Of a DNA stretch of 64,000 bases, positions 45,141 to 55,746 are shown one piece after another. A program made the translations under genes and the position numbers. Each line of letters opens with the position of its first letter. Position 1 is the stretch's first letter. The notes under the pieces are model-generated. The model saw only the letters and a list, made by a program, of their open reading frames with translations. It had not been told where the DNA came from and made no database searches. Location of the stretch: contig NW_024470383.1 in NCBI RefSeq assembly GCF_900496995.4, positions 124,001 through 188,000 of the forward strand. Direction: 5' to 3'. The stretch comes from Aquila chrysaetos chrysaetos. Taxonomy: Eukaryota; Chordata; Aves; Accipitriformes; Accipitridae.

Positions 45141-46661
45141 TTACGGATATGCTTTTTGCTTCCAGAGGATGTAATTGTCGGGTCTGCTGCACAGCCAGTT
45201 CTTCTTGGTGTGGCACAGGGACGAGCTGATCCTCTCCTGGTTCAGGTATGCACAGGGCCCACCACCCCGCACCTCAAACCTGCAATGCCGACACGCTCAG
45301 GTGAGCGAGAAAAGGAGGAAACTAAGAAAGCTACCCCCAAAAAATTAAGAAAAACTGGGATTTCCTCTCTAGGAGAGAAGGGTGGCGTTTGGCTGAGGGT
45401 ATCTAAGAGGGGATCGGTGCGCAGCATCCTTGGTCCATCCCAAACCTCCCATGGAAAGCCAGGAGCTGCTTGGGCACGGTGGCAGGAGAAGGTCCCCATC
45501 CCAGGATGGGTCATCCCAGACCCTCTAAGATATCCCGTCCAAGGAGGGGGAAGCAATGCTGCAGCCCCCTGGGGCCATTTCCAACCACACCAAGAGGCAA
45601 ACCTGCCCCAGTTGCCAACCCCGAGCACCCAACATGGACAGAGGGACCAACCAGTTGTTGAAGGCTGTGCCGTTGGTCCACCACCAGCTGTCATCCTTCT
45701 CCTTTCGCAGCCCAAACCAATGGTTTGCTTCGCCTTTATAGCGTTTAATGAAGGTCTTTAAAGCAAAGAAACATCATGTTTTAGCTGGTCTTGTCTTCCC
45801 CACCTCCTCTTTTCCACCTGTGTCCATCACCCCACCCAGAGATGGTGCTTTCCCCAAGACATCCACTCCCGGCTACAGCATTGGGTGCAATTTGGGGCCA
45901 AGCATGTTTTTGGTCTTTTTTTTTCTTCTTTTTTTTTCTTTTCTTTTTTTTTTTTTCTTATTTTGGGGTGGGGGGTTGTGTCTCTTTTTTGGTTTTTTTT
46001 TCGTGTTTCCCACCCTGGTGCTAGCGTAGGGGCTCAAGCACAGTTCTCACCAGCTCATCCATCGTGTTTATGAGGGCCAGTGAAGCTCCCAGGGCCTCGC
46101 AGCTTTCCTGACTGGTGGTCCAATTGCTCTCAGCCTCAGAAAAATAATAGCATTTCCCTTGGAAACCAAGCCAGGCGTCTGGGCACACGTGGGAGAAGTC
46201 GGGCTGAGGCAAACGGGATCCTGAATGGACAACTGCAAAAGAGAAAGCTGAGAGACATGTGGGCAGCCCTAAAAAGCAGGAAAATGGGATTTATTGTTTT
46301 TTTCCTGGAGGCTGCAGGGGGGAAATTGGGGATGATGCCCTTGGAAAAGGGAATGGTGTGACCGACTGAAGAGCCAGGATGCCTGGACCACAATTTAGGA
46401 GTAAAAAAAGGGGGTCCCGCATGAGGCGGGCTTGGTGCTTTGCTTGGGGAGCATCCCTTGATGCTAGGAAAGTCCTGTGATCCCCCCTTCCCCAAAAGAG
46501 GGGTGCCTGGCCCGGATCCTCCCCATGCGGGATGCCTGGATGGGACTCACCAGTCAAGGCCACCAGCAGGACGAAGATGAGGAGCACCAGCACCACGCAC
46601 AGAGGGACGAAAACCCGAGACGAGCGGGATCTTTCCCGGTCTGGCTTCTTGGTGTTGGACT
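45141..46661 (-). CDS. Second CLEC2/B-lec-like C-type lectin gene
   Basis: Minus-strand exons. The membrane exon (46551-46661) reads SNTKKPDRERSRSSRVFVPL then CVVLVLLIFVLLVALTG. CTLD exon 1 (46051-46232) reads VCPDAWLGFQGKCYYFSEAE and on to LINTMDEL. CTLD exon 2 (about 45653-45756) reads TFIKRYKGEANHWFGLRKEK and WWWTNGTAFNNW. CTLD exon 3 (45141-45279) reads FEVRGGGPCAYLNQERISSS, KKNWLCSRPDNYILWKQKAY and a stop. Phases (1, 0, 2) agree with the first CLEC2-like gene. The basic stretch RERSRSSR before the helix marks the cytoplasmic side. The first exon, with the start codon, was not found to the right. It is convergent with the BNK/KLRB1-like gene, whose polyadenylation site is about 0.8 kb away. 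It keeps all cysteines and an NGT sequon, and looks functional. Confidence 0.85.
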
Positions 46662-49600
46662 CTGGGGGAGGAAAGAGCAGGAGAGGGTGTGGGCTGGGTC
46701 CTTTCCCTAATCCTGTGCTCTTTTTCTGCTGGATCCTCAGTCCATCCCGAGCCCCAGCTGGGACAGGGACCTTGTTGGGGCTCGGGAGGGTGGGGAGAGC
46801 TTGCAGAGGCTCAAGGGGCTGCCCGCAAGGCAGGGAGAGCGGACGTGTGTCCTTCAAAGGCACCAATGTGTGTTTGAGGACCTGGAGATGGATTTAGGGC
46901 TTTTCAGCCCTTAGAGGTGGCCGCATCACGAAATTTAGCGTAGAGGTGCCTGGGTTGATCTGCACCCACCCAAAAGCTCCCTGCCCATCCCACTGGTGCT
47001 CCACCAGAGCGAGACGCTCTTCCCACCCCATGCCCTCACCCAGAGCATTGGGTTTTTTCCCCAGCATTACCCCACTTGCAATCTTTCTCTAGATCGTTGG
47101 AGTTGTTCAACACATCCTCTTGGTCTGAAGAATGTGGCTGTTGTGCTCCTTTCCCCATTACAAGCAGAGACGTGCCAGACCCAGGGGCTCACATCCACTA
47201 CCATCTGCAGGGAGCGCGGCTCAAGCTGCATGTTAACAAGGAAAAGGCTGAGCAAATCTGCAGCCAGCCATGCCTCCCACATTTGCAAGATCCCATCAAG
47301 CTGTCCGGAGCCTTTGGTTTTTTTCTCCTCTGCAACACGCCAAGACCTCGTGGGCAACAGGTACCATGGGAAGCCATGGCACAGGAGTGCATTTGTGCTG
47401 TGCTAAAAACACATCGGGGGAAAAGAAAGACAGAAAGAAGGACAATGTGAAAGAAGATGAAAAGAGGGGCAGAAAAAGAGAGGGGAGAGAGAAAGATAAA
47501 AAAGAGAGGAAAAAAGATAAAGAGAGAAAAAGGGAGAGAGGAGGGGAAAAGGGAGAGAAAAAAGAAGTTTAAAGGGAGTTAAAATATTAAAAGCTATTAA
47601 AAGAAAAATAAAAGTTATTAACTATTCACAGTTTAAAGGGAGTTTAAGCATTTACGAGGGGACACAAGTCTGTTAAGTTGGGAGCCATCACTGCAGGAAG
47701 GGAGCAAACTGCCTGATGGGTTGAAGCAGAACTTGCAGTTTGAACCCTTGCCAGAAACGCACAGGAAGGGAAGAAGCTGAATTTAAAGGAAACTACTGCT
47801 GCCAGCAGCTGCTTACGGCAAAGTTGTTTTGCTCACTGCAAAAACCCCTATCTCACTTCCTCCAGTGTCCGCCCTTGCACGGAGCAAAGGGTACAAACTT
47901 GTTTTCCTGAACCTGAGCCAATGGGTGGCAACGGCCGTTATTCCCTCCCTGGGTCTTGTGTACTTTAGAATTACAAAACAAAGTAATAAAAGCCTACCAA
48001 GAACCTGCCCCAGCAAGGTGGGCTTGGTACAACAATGACATTTTGTTCTGGGAATAAGCTCTAAAACCACATAGGGATGGGGTTGGTTGTTCAGGAAAAA
48101 GTGCAAAGCCTCTCCCTTCCCTTGCACGGGGGATTTGCAGGAGGCAAATTCAGTGCTCGAAGATGTGCTCAGATCTAGTGTTTCAGAAGCAGTTTTAGGG
48201 TTAAATTTGGCAGCAGAGAAGACAAAAAAGTCATAACAAGGGCAGGCTGGGAAGGGGTGATGCTTCCCCATCCCTGGAGGTACCCAAAACTCAATGGGAT
48301 AAAGCCCAGACTTTGTCCTGTCTCTGAGCAGGGTTTGAGCAGGAGACTGCAGCCCAGGGCTGGGAGAGCTGTTACTGCTGAAGCATCGAGATAATATTTG
48401 AGAAATGAAAGTAGTAACTTGAGATAAAAAAAGCTTTTGGTTTCGCCCATTTCAAACTTCTGTTCTGCTTTGGGCTCTGCTTTGTAATAATGATTATAAA
48501 AATTAAGCAAAAATCCCCTTAAAAAAGACCCCATGGAGGCTCATGTTTTTTACCCCCCTCCCCCAAATTTAGGAGATCACACAGGGCAGCCTGAGCTCTT
48601 GCCCAGGTTTTACCCCTGCCAAGCCCACTGTGCTTTCCAGCCAGTTCACTCCAGCTCCCCCCAAATCACTATTAATTCCACTGAATTGAAACAAATTTAA
48701 GTCCTTTTTGTTGTAGAATTATTTGCCTTTCTTGACCATGATTTTAATTCCTTCCAGAGAAAGCAATCCTGTTAGCTAGAAGGGGCTGAAAAACAAAAGC
48801 CAGCACTGAAAAGCGGTTACAAAGCAGCAAAACAGAGGGAAAAAAAAATTTAAAAGAGCTGAAAAAACACATCCAGAAATTCAAAACAATCACAATAAAA
48901 TAGGCAGGTAAGGCAGGGTACCCGTGGTGGCAAAAGCTTTGATAAAACCAGCTGAAAAGTAGTCATTTGGGGGTTTGTTTTTTTAATTCCCTCCCTTCAA
49001 TAGGCCATTCAGCCTCTCTGGGTTGCCCCCCCCCCCATCCCAACCGCAGCATCGCTCCTGCTCCACTGATTCAACCAGCCCCAATTTTTGCAGGCAAGCG
49101 GCTGCTTTCCCCAGCGCTTACCTCCTGCGAGAGCCTACGCCGGCTGAAAGTGACTTCCTGATGCTGCCGAGTAACGTCACATTCGGGGAGGGATGGCCCA
49201 ACGGCCACGTTCCCAACACTTGGCTGCACCCCAGTAGCTTGGGTGCCTGCTTGGGCTCGTAGGCAAGGCAAAGGGGTGAGAGACCACCTCAAGAAACCGC
49301 TGGTCGCTTTAAGCTTTATGCTTCAGAGCTTCCAAGCAGGAAGAGGGTTTTTTGATGGTTTTTTTTCCGATTTTTTTTTTGCGGAATAAACCCAGAGCAG
49401 TGGGGATTTTTAAGAGAGCCCTGTAGGCGGGTGATGGCAAAGGCACCGTGCTCTACCTGCTCCCCGAAGGTTTGCAGTCAATTTTCAACTGCTCTGGCAG
49501 CTTTTGGAGCTGGTTCGAAACACTTTGCATGCAAAGCAAAGGTCAGGTTATGCTAAATGTGGCTTTGAATCATCTCGGTATGGCAGAGGAAAAACCAAGG

Positions 49601-51157
49601 GGCTGGGCTTACTGCTGCTGCTTTCCTCCATCGAGGAGCAAAAGCAACAGGCTTGGAGAAAAGCCAGCCCAGAGGGATGAGAAGATGCTCCAGGGAGAAG
49701 GAGGTGCAAGAGAGGAGGTTAAACCCCGTGGGAAAAGCCTTTGGGGAGGAGGGCTGGGAGCATTGAAGACACTGAGAAAAAGCATGGGAAGACTCTCTGA
49801 GCTGCCCTGGGAAAACCCCCATGGCTGTCATCGCAGAAGCAAGAACTTGAGGTCTGGTGACATTATCTGGCCGCAGATGTGCAGCATCTGGTCAGCTGCC
49901 TGAAACAGCCTCTTTTACCCCCCCCCCCCAAAAAAAAAAAAAAGATTCTGTTCTTCAGGGACGATGAGCTCGATTGATGCTGACTGGATCCTGCTTCACC
50001 CCGTTGCCTGCCACATGGAAATGATAATTTCCTCGTTTCTCACCAAACCGGAGGTTGCCTGCCCTGCCTGATGGGTGATAAGGGAAGGATGGGGCCAGGC
50101 TCTTCGCGGGGTGCACAGGGAAAGAGGGAGATGGGGCAAGCCGCAGCAAGGATGATTACCAGGAGATCAAAATATATTTTCATTTTGATTGGGATGCATT
50201 TGGGTTTGAGTCCAACCCACGGTTTCTTGTTGTCACACACCCCCCCCCCCCCCCCTCCCCGCCACTTTCTGCTTTCAAACTCTCTTGCAAATGTGTGCTT
50301 GGAGGGACGCATCGCTGCTCTGTGTGGTCCCCATCTTTCTTTGAGCACTGGAGACCTTTTGGGATTGGGAGACTCTTTGCACCTTCTGCGATGGCCCTCC
50401 CTTTTCCCCAGGGAAACCGCCCACCCTCCCCATTTGGAGAAAGAAATTAATATAAATATTATAAATTAATAAATGCTGCTCTAGCCATCTGCAAAACCAT
50501 CATCATTTGGGTGAGTTGGCTGTGGAGGTGGTCAGGGGTGATTGGTGCAAACCCCCACAGCATGCCAAGGGTGTGGGGGGGTGTTCCAGCCCCCTGACCC
50601 CAGACATCATATCCCCAGGGCAGGAGGAGGTGGCCACGCTCATCGTCACCTACCCAAACCCCTGAGCCTGGGCTGCACTTTGCAAGCCAAGCACCCAGGA
50701 AGAGAAACGATGCCTCACAGACCACAATGCTTGCCACAAGGAAAGAGATAAGTCATGAAGCAGGCAGCGAGACTGTGAGTCATAGGAACTGACAGCTTCT
50801 TTCGGTATTTGTGGAAATACCATCAGGACACGAAAGATCTACCTTGTCCCTGCTCCAGGCTGCTCTAATCACAAGCCCTAAGACTCAGAGCTGGGTCACG
50901 GGGATCAAAGGTTCAGCTATCCCTCCACTGCTGCTCCTGGGAGGCCATCGCTTCGGTTATGGTGGTGATTTTCATGCCATCAAGCGTGGAGGCAAGGGCA
51001 GAGGCAACACATGAGAAAAAAAGGGCACCAAACTGGGCACGGCCAGACCCGGGATGTCACTCAAGGTGACAGGCAGAGTTTTCCCCACAGTCAGAAGAGG
51101 CTGCAAAAAAAGCACAGTCACAGCTTCATGGTCAGGCATAGAAGTCTCAGAGGGGAG
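46662..51157. other. Gene-poor stretch; missing 5' exon of the CLEC2-like gene may lie here
   Basis: About 4.5 kb in which I see no exon that I can support. It includes a purine-rich GAAAGA tract (47415-47575), short poly-C runs (49025-49040, 49920-49928 and 50239-50260) and ordinary mixed sequence. The start exon of the second CLEC2-like gene should be on the minus strand somewhere here. Confidence 0.55.
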
Positions 51158-51893
51158 TGTTGCCGAAATCCGGAATAAAACTCCTTAACAGCAATGAGAA
51201 GTTAAGAAGCGGGCACTCCTTATTGCAGCGCTGGGCACACTCCAGGGGATCTCTCCACCTATCGTGTGCACCTGTTTGGTTTAACTATGCAGGTTAAATA
51301 CACACCTGTTATACATATTCACTAGATTCCCAAGAAATGTTATACATAATCATTAGTTTCCTGAGAAACTATTAACATATGTAAATGTCCTTTACGCAAG
51401 CGCGTTGAAGGTCTCTGGTGGTCCTCAGAAGCCCTCTGGTGGTCTTCCATAGTCTTCCTCACTTGTCCGCTTCTTGATCTCTTCTTAGGTGATTCTGCGC
51501 AGTACGATTCTTGCCATTATATTAGATTACACAAAAGTACATTCTATGTTAATTCTTTTTCTATGATTGGTCTTCTAATCATACTACTGTATTAATATTC
51601 TTATGTTAAAACAATCATTGGTCGATCTCACATAATCCATTAACCGGAACTTTGATCAAAGTAGGGTTTCTAAGCAACAGAACTAAGGTCCGTAACGATT
51701 TCTTAAAACAAACCACTATAACCAATCTGGGTTAGAATTCTATGGTTAACTGACTGTCAACAATACTTGTATTCTTATGATTATGCTGAGCACATTTCGT
51801 AATGTTCCTAAGTCTCTATAACTACGTTGCAAACTTCACACTCCTATCTCACAATTTTGTTTTAATCAAATCTTTATCAAAGTATTTGCAACA
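51158..51893 (-). mobile_element. Solo LTR of an avian endogenous retrovirus, minus orientation
   Basis: On the minus strand it starts TGTTGCAAATACTTTG and ends GGATTTCGGCAACA, giving matched terminal inverted repeats TGTTGC/GCAACA. The AATAAAA run near the plus-strand left end, read in reverse, falls in the R/U5-like end. A four-base match GGAG flanks both ends and may be the target-site duplication, though it is short enough to be chance. Length is about 736 bases, with no internal genes alongside. It resembles in motif order the LTR-like sequence A in the IgSF introns. Confidence 0.75.
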
Positions 51894-52252
51894 GGAGGAT
51901 GAGTGCTCCCAAATCATCATGGTTGCTGGCGCTTTCTTCTTTAGCATCCAGTGTTTTCCCATCTTGAGCTTCCTCCTGTTTCCCAGTGGTGGGTCTCCAA
52001 GCTTTTCTTGGCAAGGCAGAGCCTGAGACCTCAGCAGCCTCCCAAGGAAAGGTGTTGCAAGCTGCCCCCAGCACCCCAAGGTCCATGCCCACCACTCATC
52101 GGAGACTTGCACCTTGCAGAGGGTTATGCTGGTGCAACCGGAGGAGTGGTGAGGGTTTCCTCCACCAGCTTCACCTAACCACACCGCCTCTGCCCATAAT
52201 AGCTTCCCTCCTTCTTCATGCACGCTCACTTAGCGCACCCTTGACACCAGCG

Positions 52253-53386
52253 ATGGAGGATGATGGAGGTTACATCATCATGACCAAATTGAAGGTGAAG
52301 GACCCCACCCTGATGCCCAAGCCGATGGATCCAGGCACTGGGGATCTTCTCGGCCGGCATGGCCATGAGAAGAAACCACGGGCAGTAGCAATTTTTGCAA
52401 TTCACTTTGTCTTTCCTTCCACTGGGCTTTCCCTCAGCATTGCTGCAGCGGTGAAAAAAGCCATGAGAAATTTCAGCGAGGGGCTTGGGGGGCATTTTGT
52501 CCATCAGTTTCATGCTTCAGCCTCTGGGCACCTCCAGGTTCATCTCCCTAAATGATGGCCAGTCCGGCATTGCCTCTTGCCTACCCTGGAAACCAACACA
52601 AAGAAATGTCATTTCTTAGCAACTCTTACTCCTTTCTTTCTGCTCCTTTTTTTGCCAATGCTCAGGACAGAACAACTCTTGTTATTGTATTATTTTTGCC
52701 TGCCCAGCTGGGGTTAGATTTAACCTTGCACCAGCCAAATAAGCACTATGCACCCGGGGATAGCCAGCGCTGCAACACCGATGCCTGCGACTGGTTCTTC
52801 CATTGCTCAGCACTGCTAATTTCTCCATAAAGCCTTCCAAAAGGTTTTTTTCCCCAGGCACATCCCGCCATCGATGCTGTTACAAAGCAGCCATGCTGCT
52901 GCTGCTGCTGAGCCTCCTCCTGGTCTCAGCTGTGATTTTTCTGAGCATCCATGGTAAGGACCAGAGGGGGGAACCTCCCACTAATCGTGGGGGCTTGGTT
53001 TTCTCACACAGCCTTTTGCTGCCCCATCATACCAAAAATTGGCTGGTTTGCCTCGCGGAGGGAACCAACCACATCTGGATTGGGCTGCACTTATCTGTCA
53101 GTGCTCACAACCGGACATGGGTGGACAGGGCTCCCTTGGACCAGCTGATGTGAGTGTTGCCCAAAGAGATGCTCAGATGCAGACGGAGCACCCTGGGGGG
53201 GCTTTGGGAGATGGGAGGGAGCATTTCTGTGGGAGCTGCTTTGTCTCCTGTCTCTCCATCAGGTTCAAAGTCTCAGGCAACATGGACTCGGAGAGCTGTG
53301 GGCTGGTGAAAGCCAACCACACCAACCCAGAGACCTGCCAGGCAGAATTCAAGTGGATCTGGGAGAGGGAAGCCATTGAGATGTAA
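52253..53386 (+). CDS. Reduced C-type lectin-like gene lacking the first CTLD exon
   Basis: A candidate first exon at 52253 reads MEDDGGYIIMTKLK (a YxxM motif) with a possible donor after LK. A membrane exon (from about 52858, or 52835 if an earlier acceptor is used) reads GTSRHRCCYKAAML, then LLLLSLLLVSAVIFLSIHG. Without needing a splice, the frame stays open through about 85 bases into the second CTLD exon (AEGTNHIWIGLHLSVSAHNR, TWVDRAPLDQL, ending 53149 at a donor). The last exon (53263-53386) reads FKVSGNMDSESCGLVKANHT, NPETCQAEFKWIWEREAIEM and a stop. The first CTLD exon, with the CP-W and C-Y-Y/F motifs, is missing. The last family cysteine (W-I-C) is tryptophan here (FKWIWERE); its disulfide partner lies in the missing exon. 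The C-C pair within the last exon is kept. It could be a decaying gene or a real shortened lectin. The joins at the 5' end are uncertain. Confidence 0.55.
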
Positions 53387-53829
53387 AGTGACACGGGAAG
53401 CATGGGGGGGGGGGGGGGGCAGCGCATGGAGACACCTTTTTTTCGAGTCAAGCCAGTGGAAAACCCGCATGGAAAAACCTGGAAAATCCTCAATCCCTTG
53501 CTCCTTGGTAGAAAAGAGGAGAAAAGAAACAACAGCTTGGATGGAGTTGAGTTTCCTAGGTGGCTTGATCAGTCACCCTTCTCTGCTAGCACCCACCCTT
53601 TAAAATTTTATCCCTGTTTTAAAATAAAATAAAAAGGAGCAGAAACCTGCAGAACTAGCTATAAAGCACCACAGGACCCCACCACCCCTGGAAAGCACTG
53701 GATGATGGGTGGTACCACTCACACCTAACCTTGCCAATTAAAAGCTTGCTCAGGCACCTTACAGCCTCATGGCTCAGCCCATTTGCTATGGCCAAAACAT
53801 CAGCGGTGGATGAAAAAGCTCTGAAAGGA

Positions 53830-54410
53830 TGTCATGGTTTAACCCCAGCCAGCACCTAAGCACCACGTGGCCGCTCACTCACTCCCTGCCCAACCGTGGG
53901 ATGGGGGAGAGAATCAGGGGAAAAAAAGTAAAACTCAGGATAAGAACAGTTTAATAGGACAGAAAGGAAGAAAATAATAGTAATAACTATAATAAAATGC
54001 CAATAATAATAATAAAAGAATTGGAATATACAAAACAAGTGATGCACAATGCAGTCGCTCACCACTCGCCAACCAATGCCCAGTATAGTCCCTGAGCGGC
54101 AATCCGCCCCCCCAGGCCAACTCCACCCAGTTTACATACTGGGAATGACAGCACACGGCATGGAATATCCCTTTGGCCAGTTTGGCTCAGCTGTCCCAGC
54201 TGTGTCTCCTCCCAGCTTCTTGTGCCCCTCCAGCCTTCTTGCTGGCTGGGCAGGAGAAGCTGAAAAATCCCTGTCTTGCTCTAAACATTACTCAGCAACA
54301 ACAGAAAACATCAGTGTGTTATCAACATTCTTCTCAGACTGAACCCAAAACATAGCACTATACCAGCTACTAGGAAGACAATTAACTCTATCCCAGCCAA
54401 AACCAGGACA
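53830..54410 (-). mobile_element. Solo LTR, same family as 36025-36460, minus orientation
   Basis: On the minus strand it starts TGTCCTGGTTTTGGCTGGGA and ends TAAACCATGACA. It is flanked by a perfect 5-bp target-site duplication AAGGA (53825-53829 and 54411-54415). It includes a (AATAAT)-rich block that makes it longer than the 36-kb copy. No internal retroviral genes. A 5-base duplication again fits ERVL-like elements. Confidence 0.85.
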
Positions 54411-54415
54411 AAGGA

Positions 54416-54870
54416 TAACTAGCTCTCCCCTGACCTTGTCCTATATAATAGATAATGCGATCTTCCCGTTTCTGTCTTGCGAAATTTTGTGCAATGGCTA
54501 AAACCCGTAATTATGGTTAACCAACCCTCTGTTCCACTAAAAAAGAGGAAGAGCTGTAACCAGTTAGCAAATAGGAGAGTTGAAAGATTTAACAGCAATT
54601 TCTGGCAAAATTCCTAGTAAACTTCCACCACCAATATCGTATTCTATCCCAGCTGAAACCAGGATACCAACCCTCTGCAGCAGTAAAAAAGGAAGTTGTT
54701 TCTGTTTTCCAAAGATTTGTGCAATAGCTAAAACTAAAATTATGGTTAACCAACCCTCTGCACCAGTAAAAACGAGGAAGTGCCATAAGTTAGCAAATAG
54801 CAGAGTTGAAATATTTAACAGTAACTCCCAGCAAACTTCCACTACCAGTATCGTATTTTTCCACGGGATA
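54416..54870 (-). mobile_element. Older LTR-related sequence with an internal tandem duplication
   Basis: Two related blocks, about 54490-54645 and 54718-54860, share ATTATGGTTAACCAACCCTC and AGTTAGCAAATAG and are offset by about 228 bases. Between them TATCCCAGCTGAAACCAGGA resembles the 5' end (reverse strand) of the LTR family at 53830-54410. This suggests nested or partly duplicated remains of older LTR elements next to the younger solo LTR. Fossil only. Confidence 0.45.
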
Positions 54871-55746
54871 CGGGATGCTGAAAACCTCACTGTGCCACCA
54901 CATTGGGTGGCAAAGAGCTTAATATCCAAGCAAAGGGCTATCTTTGGATTGCCTGTATTATGGATAAGCCTCAACAGAATCAGGTGATTTGGATTATTTC
55001 TGTAACAGGAGCATTAAGAAGCAGTTGTTGTGTTTCAAGATAAAGCATCTATTGGTCTGACAATAAACTCTATTTCTTAAATACTTCTACAGGGTGCATT
55101 ATTTCCCTTTTTCCTAATAAAAACAGGAAGAGCAGCAACTCCATCACTATCTTCCAGCCAAGTTGACAATGAGGTTGCCTCATCCCAGCCTGAGCAAAGG
55201 AGGAAGAGCATTTCTGGTTGCTTTTTTTCTTTTCCCTTGCTATTTCTTGCAAAAAATCTCACAGCTCGCTTGAAGAGTCACAAGCAATGCCAAAAAGTGG
55301 GAATTGGAAGTACCAAGCCCCTCCCAAAAGCACCCCCAAAACTTGCACTCCTGCAGCCATACAGACATAAAACATAGGTGAAGGACAAAGCGATCTCACA
55401 CCGGAGATGCCCTTTCTGCTGTGCCCCACATTTTGGGCTTTCTGGCAGTGGACAAGAATTTCTCGGTAGGGGCACAACTGGTAATTTTGACCAAAACCCA
55501 TCCTGTGAGTGGATGCTGCAAAAAGCCACATCCTTTGCCACCTCGCGGAGCGGGAGGTGAGCAAGATGCTGCTGGGGACGGAAACCAGCATGGGGCTTTG
55601 TGTTTGTTTGTTTAGTTTGTTTTCCCCCCTCCCCAGCTCAAAAAGGGCACGAGGAGGTTCAAAGACAACATTTAGGTCTTCCTCAAAAGCCAGCGAGGGG
55701 GATGAGCTGGCGACCTGCTGCTGCTCGGCACCGGGACCATGCCGCA

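Noticed and set aside
54564-54974. A 136-codon minus-strand open frame
   Set aside because: It runs through LTR-related duplicated sequence, has no recognisable domain and changes between the two duplicate blocks.
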